From NCBI GenBank assembly GCA_004124295.1, contig SCKI01000013.1:1-64000 (forward strand): a stretch of DNA of 64,000 bases, in the 5' to 3' direction. The position numbers and the translations under genes are program-made. Source of the DNA: Fidelibacterota bacterium (GTDB lineage: Bacteria; Fidelibacterota; Marinisomatia; SCGC-AAA003-L08; TS1B11). The notes under the pieces are model-generated. The model was not told the DNA's origin. It made no database searches and saw only the letters and a program-made list of their open reading frames with translations. Shown here piece after piece: positions 47,924 through 55,798 of this stretch. Within the stretch, counting starts at the first letter, position 1; every line of letters begins with the position of its first letter.

Positions 47924-49717
47924 TTAGGCCGCGCTGCTGTGGGCAAGCAGTTCCGGCACATGGTAGACCCCTATGCCTGCTTCAGCCGCTATTTCGCACA
48001 ATCTTGCGTTCCAGATATCACCATCTTCATCGTGCAGCTTTCCGCTGGCGATTATGGTATTAAAGGCCTGTTTTCTGATGATAAAATATTCCGGAATGGC
48101 CACAGGGACCGGCTTCATTCCCCGCCGGTCAAATTTCCTTTCAACCAGGGGTATATACTGGCCGCTGCTGTTCGTCTCATACCCAATCCTCAGCTTTTTG
48201 CCATCGCCAAGCAGCATGCTGCCGCCCAGGATACCCACTTCCGCGATCTTATTGAAAAGCAGACTCGACAGTTTCTTTGAAATTTCGTAATCGATGTGCG
48301 TACTCATGGATACGATGCAGGCAACCTCCGCGCTGCACTTGCCCATGGCCTCGACGATGCCTCGATTAATGGTTTGCGCGACCACCACCTCGGCAACGGA
48401 TTGGAGTTTTGAAATCTGATCGTCTGTGGCGGTTCCCTCAGGCAGCACCAGCACGAGCTGATAGTTATAAAGCTCGCCTTCCGGGATGATAAAGTCGTGC
48501 AGGCGCTCAAAGCATTGCCGGTATGAATCGCTGCCATAGATGATAATACTGAGCTGACTTTTACTTGAAGCAACCGGGCCAATATCGAGCGAGTGTTTGG
48601 TCAAGTTGGACTTTATTATTTTCCGTTGTTGAACGGACATCTGCTTCCGGATATAGCGGCCCTTGATGAGTCTGGCTGTTTCTCCGGCACCATGCACATC
48701 GATATACTTGAGCAACAATCCTGTGGACCAATGATGCCACATAAGGTTCTCGTAAGCGGCGAATAAGCGTTTGCACACCACCACCGTTTCCTGCTCGACT
48801 CTATCCAGTTCGCTGACCGGTATTTTTTGCACAAAGGCTTTTTCCCAGGCCGTCTCATAACCCTTTTTCCGGCCCAGCAGATCTTGCTCCGTTTCTTCCA
48901 CGGATAGCCAAAGGTGGTCCAGGTAGACCTGGGAGAAGGAGAGATTGTAGCTTAGAATTCTGTCAAAAAAGTGCTGAAGCGCCTCATAGCCGGGATGCTT
49001 TTCGAGCAAGGTTACCAGGCTTGCGCCGACGATCTCCTGCCGCTGGCAAAAAGATCGCAACTCCTTTACATCATTGTGGTAGCCGATGGCGTTGGCGTTG
49101 TACTCGAACCGGATTCCGCTGTTCGCCAGCCGTATGCCGAGCTCGGTATCCTGGTAGCCGAAGGGAAAATCTTCGTCAAAAAGTCCCACTCGCTCCAGCA
49201 CGCTTTTCTTGACGGAGAAATTTGGCGCGTATAAAAACTGCGGAGGAACGTTCAAGATATCCTTGATGAGAAAATGTCCAAATTGCCAGCCCCCGGTGAC
49301 CAGGTAATACATAAAGGGGGTAATATTTACGTCGGGGGCGTAGGGCAAGGAGCCCAGCACAACGATATCCTCGCCAAGCTGTCGCTGGTGCCAGGCCAGA
49401 TGCTCATTAAACAGGTCTCGATGAAAAATAATATCCTGGGCAGACGAGAAAATATACTCCCCCCTGGCCTGCCGGATCGCTGCATTGGTGGCGGCTGACT
49501 GCCCCTTGTTGGAGGATTTCAGGATCGTGAATCCATACGGGTACTGATTTTCGGCAAAGGCCTCGTAAGTGCCATCCGTGGATCCGTCATCGACCACAAT
49601 CACTTCGATTGACGCCATATCAACATCAGCCCGGGCGATGGAGTCGAGGGTCAGCGCGAGGGCGTCGCGTCCGTTATAGGCCGGAATGACGACGCTGAAT
49701 ATGGGGGTATGGGTCAT
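47924..49717 (-). CDS. Family 2 glycosyltransferase with second C-terminal domain
   Basis: A 597-aa protein. Residues ~1-270 form a GT-A family 2 domain: FSVVIPAYNGRDALALTLDS, VIVVDDGSTDGTYEAF, ATNAAIRQARGEYIFSSAQD and GYQDTELGIRLANSGIRFEY with the ED-like acceptor-site Asp. The middle (~280-400) is helical. The last ~200 residues look like a second Rossmann-like GT-A or nucleotide-sugar part (IIIYGSDSYRQCFERLHDF; ACIVSMSTHIDYEI) without an obvious DxD. GC is lower than in the neighbours, suggesting possible transfer. It probably builds a surface polysaccharide. Confidence 0.85.
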   Translation of the reverse strand: MTHTPIFSVVIPAYNGRDALALTLDSIARADVDMASIEVIVVDDGSTDGTYEAFAENQYPYGFTILKSSNKGQSAATNAAIRQARGEYIFSSAQDIIFHRDLFNEHLAWHQRQLGEDIVVLGSLPYAPDVNITPFMYYLVTGGWQFGHFLIKDILNVPPQFLYAPNFSVKKSVLERVGLFDEDFPFGYQDTELGIRLANSGIRFEYNANAIGYHNDVKELRSFCQRQEIVGASLVTLLEKHPGYEALQHFFDRILSYNLSFSQVYLDHLWLSVEETEQDLLGRKKGYETAWEKAFVQKIPVSELDRVEQETVVVCKRLFAAYENLMWHHWSTGLLLKYIDVHGAGETARLIKGRYIRKQMSVQQRKIIKSNLTKHSLDIGPVASSKSQLSIIIYGSDSYRQCFERLHDFIIPEGELYNYQLVLVLPEGTATDDQISKLQSVAEVVVAQTINRGIVEAMGKCSAEVACIVSMSTHIDYEISKKLSSLLFNKIAEVGILGGSMLLGDGKKLRIGYETNSSGQYIPLVERKFDRRGMKPVPVAIPEYFIIRKQAFNTIIASGKLHDEDGDIWNARLCEIAAEAGIGVYHVPELLAHSSAA

Positions 49718-49732
49718 GGCATCGTGGCCATG

Positions 49733-49963
49733 TTAGGTCAAAAGTTGCCAGCAAGGTTGGATTAATTCCCTCCGTTCACCGACGGACATCCGCCAGACCA
49801 TCGTGGCCAGGCCCATGATGTAAGCGCCCATGGACCGTTCGGCCGTGAGGGCAGCCCTGCTCTGCTCGGCGCCCGCCATTATCGCTCGATGGACAACTGC
49901 GGCCAGTCCGCCGAGGAAGCCGCATCCGGCATTGACTCGTAGCGCAAGTTGCGAGTTCAGCAG
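49733..49963 (-). CDS. Possible small helical protein (uncertain)
   Basis: An open frame of ~76 codons ending in TAA at 49733, 15 bases before the glycosyltransferase start. It reads GCGFLGGLAAVVHRAIMAGA, then EQSRAALTAERSMGAYIMGL, with G/C-rich third positions. No ATG occurs near its beginning; CTG codons at 49963 and 49960 follow AGAGGAGAA. It may be a real short gene or the 3' remnant of a lost one. Confidence 0.25.
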   Translation of the reverse strand: MLNSQLALRVNAGCGFLGGLAAVVHRAIMAGAEQSRAALTAERSMGAYIMGLATMVWRMSVGERRELIQPCWQLLT

Positions 49964-50039
49964 TTCTCCTCTGGTTGGCGACCGGCCAACAGCAGCCGGC
50001 CGGCTACGCTATCTCGTGCGCCAGGGCAACGGAAGCGAC

Positions 50040-50330
50040 TTACATCGAATCGGCTTCGTATACCTTTATGCTGGTGATCATCGGGCAGGTTTTGGCTATA
50101 GATTCTGCTGCATCCATGTTTTCAGCGTTAATGAGGGAGTAGCCGGTTAATGAATCGGGCTGCAGGGGCAGTTCACGGGTCCCATCAGGGGCGATTTCTC
50201 TTCCGTAACCGAACGGGCTGCCGCTATCGACAAACCTGTCCCCCACCGATTCGAACCACTTGCCCCAGGCTTCACCTATTTCCTTGGTGGGCGTTACAAA
50301 GCCGTAGTATAGGAATAAATATTTCTTCAT
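50040..50330 (-). CDS. YCII-related domain protein
   Basis: A 96-aa protein starting KKYLFLYYGFVTPTKEIGEA. The family's dimeric ferredoxin-like fold has a conserved His/Asp in some members; here GKWFESVGDRFVDSGSPFGY and GYSLINAENMDAAESIAKTC are typical of the YCII/DGPF group. Function is generally unknown. Its start overlaps the ArsR-type gene by one base, and this regulator-plus-YCII pairing is common. Confidence 0.82.
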   Translation of the reverse strand: MKKYLFLYYGFVTPTKEIGEAWGKWFESVGDRFVDSGSPFGYGREIAPDGTRELPLQPDSLTGYSLINAENMDAAESIAKTCPMITSIKVYEADSM

Positions 50331-50689
50331 TATTGCTCCTTTTTTTTGGTTTTCGATCTGCTTAAAAACTGGGCATAGTTTTCCAAGGTCTCCTCGTCGC
50401 TACCCCAGTAAGTGTGATATTGCATAAGCCAATTTTGCAGCCGGCGCAACGCATGCCGGTTGAGGGCAAGGTAGTTTGTCCGGCCCATCTTCCTGCGAAT
50501 GATCATGTCTGCGTCCTCAAGAATCTTGATATGCTTATGAATCGCCGGCAGGGAAAGCCCGCGCATTTCAGCCAGAAAACTGATGGAGCAAGGTTGCAGC
50601 CCGAGCACGTAAATGATGTCACGCCGATGCTTGTTGGCAAGTGCCCCGAACACGGCATCCAAGTCCTGGGGTATGTGGATGTCAGTCAT
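50330..50689 (-). CDS. ArsR-family winged-helix regulator
   Basis: A 119-aa protein. It starts with a helix (DLDAVFGALANKHRRDIIYV) and has an ArsR-type winged helix (AEMRGLSLPAIHKHIKILED; MIIRRKMGRTNYLALNRHAL). No metal-binding Cys cluster of the ELCVCDL type is present; the tail is Lys-rich (SRSKTKKKEQ). It probably controls itself and the YCII gene. The DNA just upstream is AT-rich, with two GTTAA half-sites eight bases apart. Confidence 0.85.
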   Translation of the reverse strand: MTDIHIPQDLDAVFGALANKHRRDIIYVLGLQPCSISFLAEMRGLSLPAIHKHIKILEDADMIIRRKMGRTNYLALNRHALRRLQNWLMQYHTYWGSDEETLENYAQFLSRSKTKKKEQ

Positions 50690-50816
50690 AATAGTTAATT
50701 TCTAGGTTAAGTATAGTGAGGGGCCAGATGCTTGTCAACCGATAAATTCTACCCTGGCGGACCGGGGCAAAACCATGCTTTTAGCACATCGCCGCGCCGC
50801 TGCAAACATTTTCAGC

Positions 50817-50840
50817 AAAAAAACCCCTCATTCGAGGGGG
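50817..50840 (-). terminator. Rho-independent terminator
   Basis: On the minus strand, CCCCTC-GAAT-GAGGGG forms a perfect six-pair stem (50839-50824) followed by seven T residues (50823-50817). It lies past the tRNA-Ser(GGA) gene and its downstream element, so the transcript including that element would end here. Confidence 0.75.
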
Positions 50841-50856
50841 CTTCACGTCGGCCACG

Positions 50857-51029
50857 GCGGAGAGGGTGGGATGAGGAAGAAATTGGCAGTAGCAGTTGGC
50901 AGTGGTACCCTTTGGTTCATCCCGACAGAATCGTCGGGACTCGAACCCAAAGATGATGGGTCCTCATCTGCCGCCCTGAAATAGAAAACCCTCCACAGAG
51001 GGTTTATCTATTTGCGGAGAGGGTGGGAT
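50857..51029 (-). repeat. tRNA-Ser(GGA) 3'-end duplication element
   Basis: Sixteen bases of the tRNA 3' end (51014-51029, GCGGAGAGGGTGGGAT on plus) are repeated exactly at 50857-50872, 157 bases further along the transcript. Between them lies a T-arm-like hairpin: on plus GGGACTCGAACCC (50936-50948) and GGGTCCTCATC (50958-50968). A second strong hairpin, TCCCGAC/GTCGGGA, is adjacent. The same arrangement follows the other two tRNA-Ser genes in this window. Confidence 0.7.
50978..51005 (-). terminator. Terminator-like hairpin after tRNA-Ser(GGA)
   Basis: A perfect eight-pair stem AAACCCTC-TGTG-GAGGGTTT (minus strand, 51005-50986), followed by TTCTATTTC. It begins ten bases after the tRNA 3' end. 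The tail is only partly T-rich, so it may be a weak terminator or a processing hairpin. Confidence 0.45.
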
Positions 51030-51102
51030 TCGAACCCACGAGGCGGGAATACCGCCCACTCGCGTTCCAGGCGAGCTCCTTGAGCCACTCGGACACCTCT
51101 CC
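51015..51102 (-). tRNA. tRNA-Ser (GGA)
   Basis: An 88-base class II tRNA. Acceptor GGAGAGG/CCTCTCC, anticodon arm CTCGC-CTGGAAC-GCGAG with anticodon GGA, a long variable arm (TGGGCGGTATTCCCGCCT) and T-arm GTGGG-TTCGAAT-CCCAC. The discriminator is G as expected for Ser. CCA is not encoded. Confidence 0.95.
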
Positions 51103-51136
51103 CGGCAGTCAATTTACCGGGCCGGCCAATTGTCTG

Positions 51137-51403
51137 TCAATTGCCCCCGGGCAGCTGTCCGCCGGCACTGTCAAGGGCGCCGAAAGGCGCCGATTCATTC
51201 CAGCGGCTCCGGATCTGCTGCAGCCGGCGATGTCCGGTCATAATATCTTCAAAGTGCTCTAGGTGCATGATCTCCGGCTGGCTGATACGGTTGCCGCCGT
51301 GCCCGTTAAGCAGGGTGTCCAGGCGGGCTTGCAGGTTGGTCGTCACCCCCATGCTCTGATTGCCGGTGCGTAAGCAGCGTAATATGTAGAGTGTGCACTT
51401 CAT
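51137..51403 (-). CDS. Degenerate GIY-YIG-like protein
   Basis: An 88-aa protein starting MKCTLYILRCLRTGNQSMGV. It follows the UPF0213/GIY-YIG nuclease pattern: a YILRC strand, a GVTTNLQARL helix and LEHFEDIMTGHRRLQQIRSRW. In active members the second motif is YTGIT with a catalytic Tyr and the last helix carries a catalytic Glu (RE-xxIK). Here these read SMGVT and HRRLQQIR, so both residues are lost. It may be an inactive binding protein or a decaying gene. It lies between two tRNA-Ser genes, and its ATG directly follows the tRNA-Ser(UGA) repeat copy. Confidence 0.6.
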   Translation of the reverse strand: MKCTLYILRCLRTGNQSMGVTTNLQARLDTLLNGHGGNRISQPEIMHLEHFEDIMTGHRRLQQIRSRWNESAPFGALDSAGGQLPGGN

Positions 51404-51408
51404 CGTTA

Positions 51409-51528
51409 TTGCGGAGGAGGAGGGATTCGCCTCGCTACGCTCCGCAGGTCTCCGTCCACCAGCTGGCGGACTCCGGCTCGAACCCCCGATGGGTTCTCAT
51501 CCCGAGCTTGCGGAGGAGGAGGGATTCG
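51409..51528 (-). repeat. tRNA-Ser(UGA) 3'-end duplication element
   Basis: Twenty-one bases, including the tRNA 3' end (51508-51528), are repeated exactly at 51409-51429, 99 bases away. Between them are GACTCCGGCTCGAACCC (51469-51485) and GGGTTCTCATCCC (51491-51503), which can pair as GAACCC/GGGTTC. Both words also occur identically in the element after tRNA-Ser(CGA). Confidence 0.75.
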
Positions 51529-51598
51529 AACCCCCGAACCGGGAATGCCGGTTAACGGTTTTCAAGACCGCCGCTTTCAACCGCTCAGCCACTCCTCC
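51511..51598 (-). tRNA. tRNA-Ser (TGA)
   Basis: An 88-base class II tRNA: acceptor GGAGGAG/CTCCTCC, anticodon arm GCGGT-CTTGAAA-ACCGT with anticodon TGA, a long variable arm, T-arm TCGGGGG-TTCGAAT-CCC. The discriminator is G. CCA is not encoded. Confidence 0.95.
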
Positions 51599-51672
51599 AA
51601 CCCAGGTTGCTGAGCATGTTTGGCCACGCCTGAGTGCGGTATCCGCCGCGCCAAATATACCCACCGGGACGG

Positions 51673-53073
51673 CTACTTGGGAGGGTTGCGTGCGGGCGAT
51701 CCCAGCCAGGTGCGCAGGTCGTCCAACTGGGCCTGTACCGATTTGAGGGACGTCCCTCCGCTCACCCCCGCACCGGGGACGGTCCAGCCCCCCTGCAAAA
51801 TATCCTGAACCTGCTTGTCAAACTCCGGGCTGATCTCCAGCAATGCTTTCAGTGACAGTTGGTCCACCCGGAGGTCTCGCTCCCCGGCCCCCTTCACCAG
51901 CCGCTGCCCCAGCCGGTAGCCTTGTCTGAAGGTCAGGCCGCGCTCCACCAGCAGGCCCACCACCTGCTCCACCTTGAGCTCCGGCCGCAGGCTGGCCTCA
52001 ATGCGCGTTGGGTCAAAGGCGAGCTCCTGCACGGCCAGGGTCATCGCCGGCAACAGCAGTTGGAGCGTATCCACTGCGTCGAAAAGCGGCTCCTTGTCTT
52101 CTTGCAGGTCCTTGTTGTAACCGCTGGGCAAACCCTTCAGCATGCCCATGACGGTGGTCAGGTTCCCGGTAAGCCGGGCGGCCTTTCCCCGGGCCAGCTC
52201 AAAGACATCGGGATTCTTCTTGTGCGGCAACTGGGAGCTGCCGGTGGAACTGCTCTCCCCCAGCGTGGCGTATCCGAACTCCTGGCTGGACCAGAGGATC
52301 ACGTCCTCGCCGAGACGGCTCAGATGGATGCCCAGCCGGGCGGCCAGGTAGAGAAAATCGAGCACTTCATCCCGGCTGCCGACGGCTTCGATACTGTTGG
52401 CCGCAGGTGCATCGAAACCGAGCTCCCGGGCGATCCAGGCCACATCCACCGGCGCCGCCGAGCCGGCCAATGCGCCCGCACCCAAGGGGCATTCCGTGAT
52501 GCTTCCGGCCAGCTGGGCCAGGCGCTGGGCATCCTTCCTGCAGGCGCTGGCATGGGCCAGAAGCACATGGGCCAGGCTCACCTGTTGGGCCTGCTGCAGG
52601 TGCGTGTAGCCGGGGAATGACGTCTCGCGATGGCCGTCGGCCTGGTCCGCCAGCGCTTTAACCAACCGTCGCACGGCATTCTCCAGCGCCGCCGCTTCCG
52701 CCCTGATATAGAGGCGCATATCGGTGGCCACCATATCGTTCCGGCTGCGGCCGAAGTGGAGCCGCTCGGCAGGTTCGCCGATGAGCTCTGTCAGGCGGCG
52801 TTCGATGCCCATATGGATGTCTTCATCGTCCGGCTGCAGGAAGCCGGCGCCGGCAGCGTCCCATTCCTCAGCGATACGGTCGAGGCCGTCCAGGATGGCC
52901 TGCAGGTCGGCCTCTGTCAGCGCCCCCCCGCGATGGAGCGCCCGGCTCCAGACCCGGGAGACCTGGATGTCGTGGGGACCCAGCCGCCAGTCGAAAGGGG
53001 CACTGCGGTTGAGGGCGTCCACTTCGGCCGCCAGTGGCGTTGCAAACCGCTCCTCCCAGACTTTACCCTGCAT
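51673..53073 (-). CDS. argH: Argininosuccinate lyase
   Basis: A 466-aa enzyme that splits argininosuccinate into arginine and fumarate. The family signature is GSSQLPHKKNPDVFELARGK, containing the catalytic Ser loop. DIHMGIERRLTELIGEPAER, LHFGRSRNDMVATDMRLY and FPGYTHLQQAQQVSLAH are further conserved blocks. It starts two bases after argG. The substitution of Met by Leu in the SSxMPxKxNP signature (here SSQLPHKKNP) is mild. Confidence 0.96.
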   Translation of the reverse strand: MQGKVWEERFATPLAAEVDALNRSAPFDWRLGPHDIQVSRVWSRALHRGGALTEADLQAILDGLDRIAEEWDAAGAGFLQPDDEDIHMGIERRLTELIGEPAERLHFGRSRNDMVATDMRLYIRAEAAALENAVRRLVKALADQADGHRETSFPGYTHLQQAQQVSLAHVLLAHASACRKDAQRLAQLAGSITECPLGAGALAGSAAPVDVAWIARELGFDAPAANSIEAVGSRDEVLDFLYLAARLGIHLSRLGEDVILWSSQEFGYATLGESSSTGSSQLPHKKNPDVFELARGKAARLTGNLTTVMGMLKGLPSGYNKDLQEDKEPLFDAVDTLQLLLPAMTLAVQELAFDPTRIEASLRPELKVEQVVGLLVERGLTFRQGYRLGQRLVKGAGERDLRVDQLSLKALLEISPEFDKQVQDILQGGWTVPGAGVSGGTSLKSVQAQLDDLRTWLGSPARNPPK

Positions 53074-53075
53074 GG

Positions 53076-54338
53076 TCAGTCCCTCTTGAAGGTCTTGAAG
53101 TAGTCCGGGGCCCGGTACTGTCCCTTTTTGATGCCCACATCCGACAATAGCGCCTCCACTTTCCCCGGCAGCCCGAACAGGTTGATAAAGCCCTCCGCGT
53201 CGCTCTGGTCGTAAACATCTTCCTTGCCGAAGGTGGCCAGGTCCTCCCGGTACAGTGAAAAGATGGACCGGCGACCGGCGACCAGGCAGTGGCCCTTGAA
53301 CAACTTAACCCTGATCGTGCCGCTAACATATTTCTGAAAGGCCGCCAGGAACGCATCCAGACTTTCGCGCAGGGGCGTGAACCACTGCCCTTGGTAGACC
53401 AGGGCGGCATATTTCTCCGCGATGATATCCTTGTAGTGCTGGGAATCCTTGTCCAGCGTGAGGGCCTCGAGTTCCCGGTGCGCCGTGGTGATGATGGTGC
53501 CGCCGGGCGTCTCGTAGATGCCCCGGGATTTCATCCCCACCACCCGGTTTTCGACCATGTCGATGACCCCTACCCCATGCTCGCTGCCGGCCCTGTTCAG
53601 GGCTTCCAGCAGTTCTACCGGCGCCATGCGCTCGCCGTCCAGGGCCACCAGGTTGCCTTCCTCGAAGGTCAGATCAACGTAAAGCGGCTCGTCCGGGGTC
53701 TGGCTGATCGGCCGGACCCACTTCAGCAGGCCCTCGTCCATCTCGTTCCACAGGTCCTCCAGCGGTCCCCCTTCATGGGAAATGTGCCAGATATTCTCAT
53801 CGTGGCTGTAGATCTTCTCGACCGTCGCCTCGACGGGAATGTTGCGGGCCCGGGCGTAGGCAATGGCGTCCTCCCGGGAGGCGATCTCCCAGCGCCGCCA
53901 GGGGGCGATAATCTGCAGCTGCGGCGCCAGGGCCATGTAGGCCAGTTCGAAGCGCACCTGGTCGTTGCCTTTGCCGGTGCAGCCGTGGGCCAGGGCATCG
54001 GCCCCCACCTCCTGGGCCAGTTTCACCTGCTGCTGGGCGATGAGCGGCCGGGCCATGCTGGTGCCGAGCAGGTACTTGCGCTCGTACACCGCCCCGGCCC
54101 GGATGGTCGGCCAGACAAAATCTGTCAGGAACACCTCCCGGAGGTCCTCCACCACCACCTTGGCCGCCCCCGTGTCGAGCGCCTTTTTGCGGACGGCGTC
54201 GAAATCGTCCTGCTGCCCCACGTTGGCCACGTAAGCGATGACCTCACAGTCATAGTTCTCCCGCAGCCAGGGGATGATGATGCTCGTGTCGAGGCCGCCC
54301 GAATAGGCCAGGACCACTTTCTTGACGGCTGGTTTCAT
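53076..54338 (-). CDS. argG: Argininosuccinate synthase
   Basis: A 420-aa ATP-dependent ligase joining citrulline and aspartate. It shows VVLAYSGGLDTSIIIPWLRE (the PP-loop ATP site), ALAHGCTGKGNDQVRFELAY and EGNLVALDGERMAPVELLE. ATG 54338 follows GGGGGAGTATCGAC. With argH it forms the last two steps of arginine synthesis. A terminator hairpin lies ~40 bases upstream of the start, which suggests control by attenuation. Confidence 0.96.
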   Translation of the reverse strand: MKPAVKKVVLAYSGGLDTSIIIPWLRENYDCEVIAYVANVGQQDDFDAVRKKALDTGAAKVVVEDLREVFLTDFVWPTIRAGAVYERKYLLGTSMARPLIAQQQVKLAQEVGADALAHGCTGKGNDQVRFELAYMALAPQLQIIAPWRRWEIASREDAIAYARARNIPVEATVEKIYSHDENIWHISHEGGPLEDLWNEMDEGLLKWVRPISQTPDEPLYVDLTFEEGNLVALDGERMAPVELLEALNRAGSEHGVGVIDMVENRVVGMKSRGIYETPGGTIITTAHRELEALTLDKDSQHYKDIIAEKYAALVYQGQWFTPLRESLDAFLAAFQKYVSGTIRVKLFKGHCLVAGRRSIFSLYREDLATFGKEDVYDQSDAEGFINLFGLPGKVEALLSDVGIKKGQYRAPDYFKTFKRD

Positions 54339-54375
54339 GTCGATACTCCCCCTTGAACCCTGAAATGATGGACCC

Positions 54376-54404
54376 AAAAAAACCCCAGGCCGTTCAGCCT
54401 GAGG
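54376..54404 (-). terminator. Intrinsic terminator in the argG leader (possible attenuator)
   Basis: On the minus strand CCTCAGGC-(6)-GCCTGGGG forms an eight-pair stem with one G-T pair (54404-54383), then seven T residues (54382-54376). It ends ~38 bases before the argG ATG, in the same direction. It may end the upstream CsgG-like transcript or act as an attenuator for argGH. No T-box GGGTGGNACCGCG sequence is visible in the leader. Confidence 0.65.
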
Positions 54405-54540
54405 CGCAACCTCCAGCTCATGACCGGCAACAGTTACATGGCATAGCGCCCCGTACGGCGGACGCCAGCGGCTCGTCGTCGCAATCTATCGGGCGCTGTA
54501 TGAATGTTGATCATGACCGCGAGAAATTTAAATGCCTCCG

Positions 54541-54612
54541 CAGGTAGAAGGAACCAACATTAGCCTTAAGGTACTGCATAGAGGTTTACCTGGCGTATCC
54601 CGAGGTTGAGTG
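54541..54612 (-). repeat. Leader repeat copy 1 (upstream of argG)
   Basis: About 70 bases resembling 58047-58108. On the minus strand both read CCTCT..., a TACCTTAAGG/TACCTAAGAGG palindromic core, then TGTTGGTTC-Y-TTCTRCC and GCGG. Both copies lie ~200 bases upstream of a gene start and point toward it (argG here). Nothing coding is evident. The rest of the 360-base gap (54339-54698) holds the terminator at 54376-54404 and otherwise nothing I recognise. Confidence 0.5.
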
Positions 54613-54698
54613 TATTCAAGGCGGGCTCCAAATGGCACCTCTATTTTTTTCAGGACGGGTTGGGGGTGATCCGGGCATCCGGCAATATCATTGGTATA

Positions 54699-55790
54699 TT
54701 ACAATGTTCCTCCGAGCAATAGTACGAGCGTGGACAGGAGCACGATCCCTGCAAGACCCGTCCCCAGTATTTGCAATAAACTTCCTTGTAGTCTGACAGA
54801 TACCATTGGTGAAAAACCTGTGTATGGCGTTAAGTGGAGAAGACCTTGAAATGTTGGGTCAGCAAATAAACGGGCATTATAACTTATCCCAATCCCACCA
54901 GATAATAGCGGAATAATACTCGCCCCGTCCGCTCCCAGGCCAAGACCAAGTGACGTAGAAGTTTTCCACCGGCTACTGAGTAATTTTGATTTTTCCAAGC
55001 CAATTTGGCTGTACATCCCTTCCCAAAAATCCATCTCTAGAAATCCAATGTCAATATATAGACGACTTTCCGCCACCTTGAGCGGTTGATATAATCGAAC
55101 TTTAATCATTCCAGAGTAAGGGCCAGCGTAAGCGAAAGTACCCGCTAGGGTTCTTCCTGCAGCCTCGCCAACTATATAAGTCGGTGATAGCGAACCGCGC
55201 TTCGGGTCCTCCACATCGATCTTGGGAGGCGATTCGGAAATATTTGCTTGACCTTCACCCTCTACAATCAAGGGTTCTTCGTCGCGGCCATCTGCCACAT
55301 CTGTAATAGCAGGTGAAAACATGCCTGCGACTTGGCTCATCCCTATCGTCAACAGTTCCTCCAGCCCCCCGCGTATGTCATAATCCGAGACCTTAATAAC
55401 TCTGCCCGTCTCCACATCGACCAACCGCGCAGAGACGGTATACATCGAGCCGATCTTCGTTATGCTGCCGCCAATCATCTGTTGTGCGCCCAGCAGTTGG
55501 CCCACTTCCACCAGGCATTCATTTGAAGTACAGGCCGATAATTGAAAATCCTGCTCGGCCAAAATGCTTTGCATCATGCCGCGATCAACCACGTCAAAGT
55601 GGCCATTCCTGAAGATTTCATTTCTGAGGCGATTCGTGAGGCCTATGGCCTCCGTGGGTGATACGCCGAACCCCTCAAAATCGACGATCGCCAGGGTCGG
55701 TTTGTCTTCCGCGCCAGCGGAGCCTATCAGCAGAATGAATAGCAGGCTGGGCAGCTTGGCAATGTGAGCTCTATATCCGAAGGTCTTCAT
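54699..55790 (-). CDS. CsgG-like exported protein, paralogue with distinct C-terminus
   Basis: A 363-aa protein starting at ATG 55790 (a TTG codon lies immediately upstream), with a signal peptide (LLFILLIGSAGAE). The first ~160 residues closely match the CsgG-like protein at 30601-31605: IVDFEGFGVSPTEAIGLTNR, RGMMQSILAEQDFQLSACTS, NECLVEVGQLLGA and YTVSARLVDVETGRVIKVSD. After a variable linker, the C-terminal ~150 residues look like beta-strands and end in a hydrophobic segment (ILGTGLAGIVLLSTLVLLLG). It starts eight bases after the full-length TPR gene ends, so the two are co-transcribed. Confidence 0.78.
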   Translation of the reverse strand: MKTFGYRAHIAKLPSLLFILLIGSAGAEDKPTLAIVDFEGFGVSPTEAIGLTNRLRNEIFRNGHFDVVDRGMMQSILAEQDFQLSACTSNECLVEVGQLLGAQQMIGGSITKIGSMYTVSARLVDVETGRVIKVSDYDIRGGLEELLTIGMSQVAGMFSPAITDVADGRDEEPLIVEGEGQANISESPPKIDVEDPKRGSLSPTYIVGEAAGRTLAGTFAYAGPYSGMIKVRLYQPLKVAESRLYIDIGFLEMDFWEGMYSQIGLEKSKLLSSRWKTSTSLGLGLGADGASIIPLLSGGIGISYNARLFADPTFQGLLHLTPYTGFSPMVSVRLQGSLLQILGTGLAGIVLLSTLVLLLGGTL

Positions 55791-55798
55791 CAATATTA

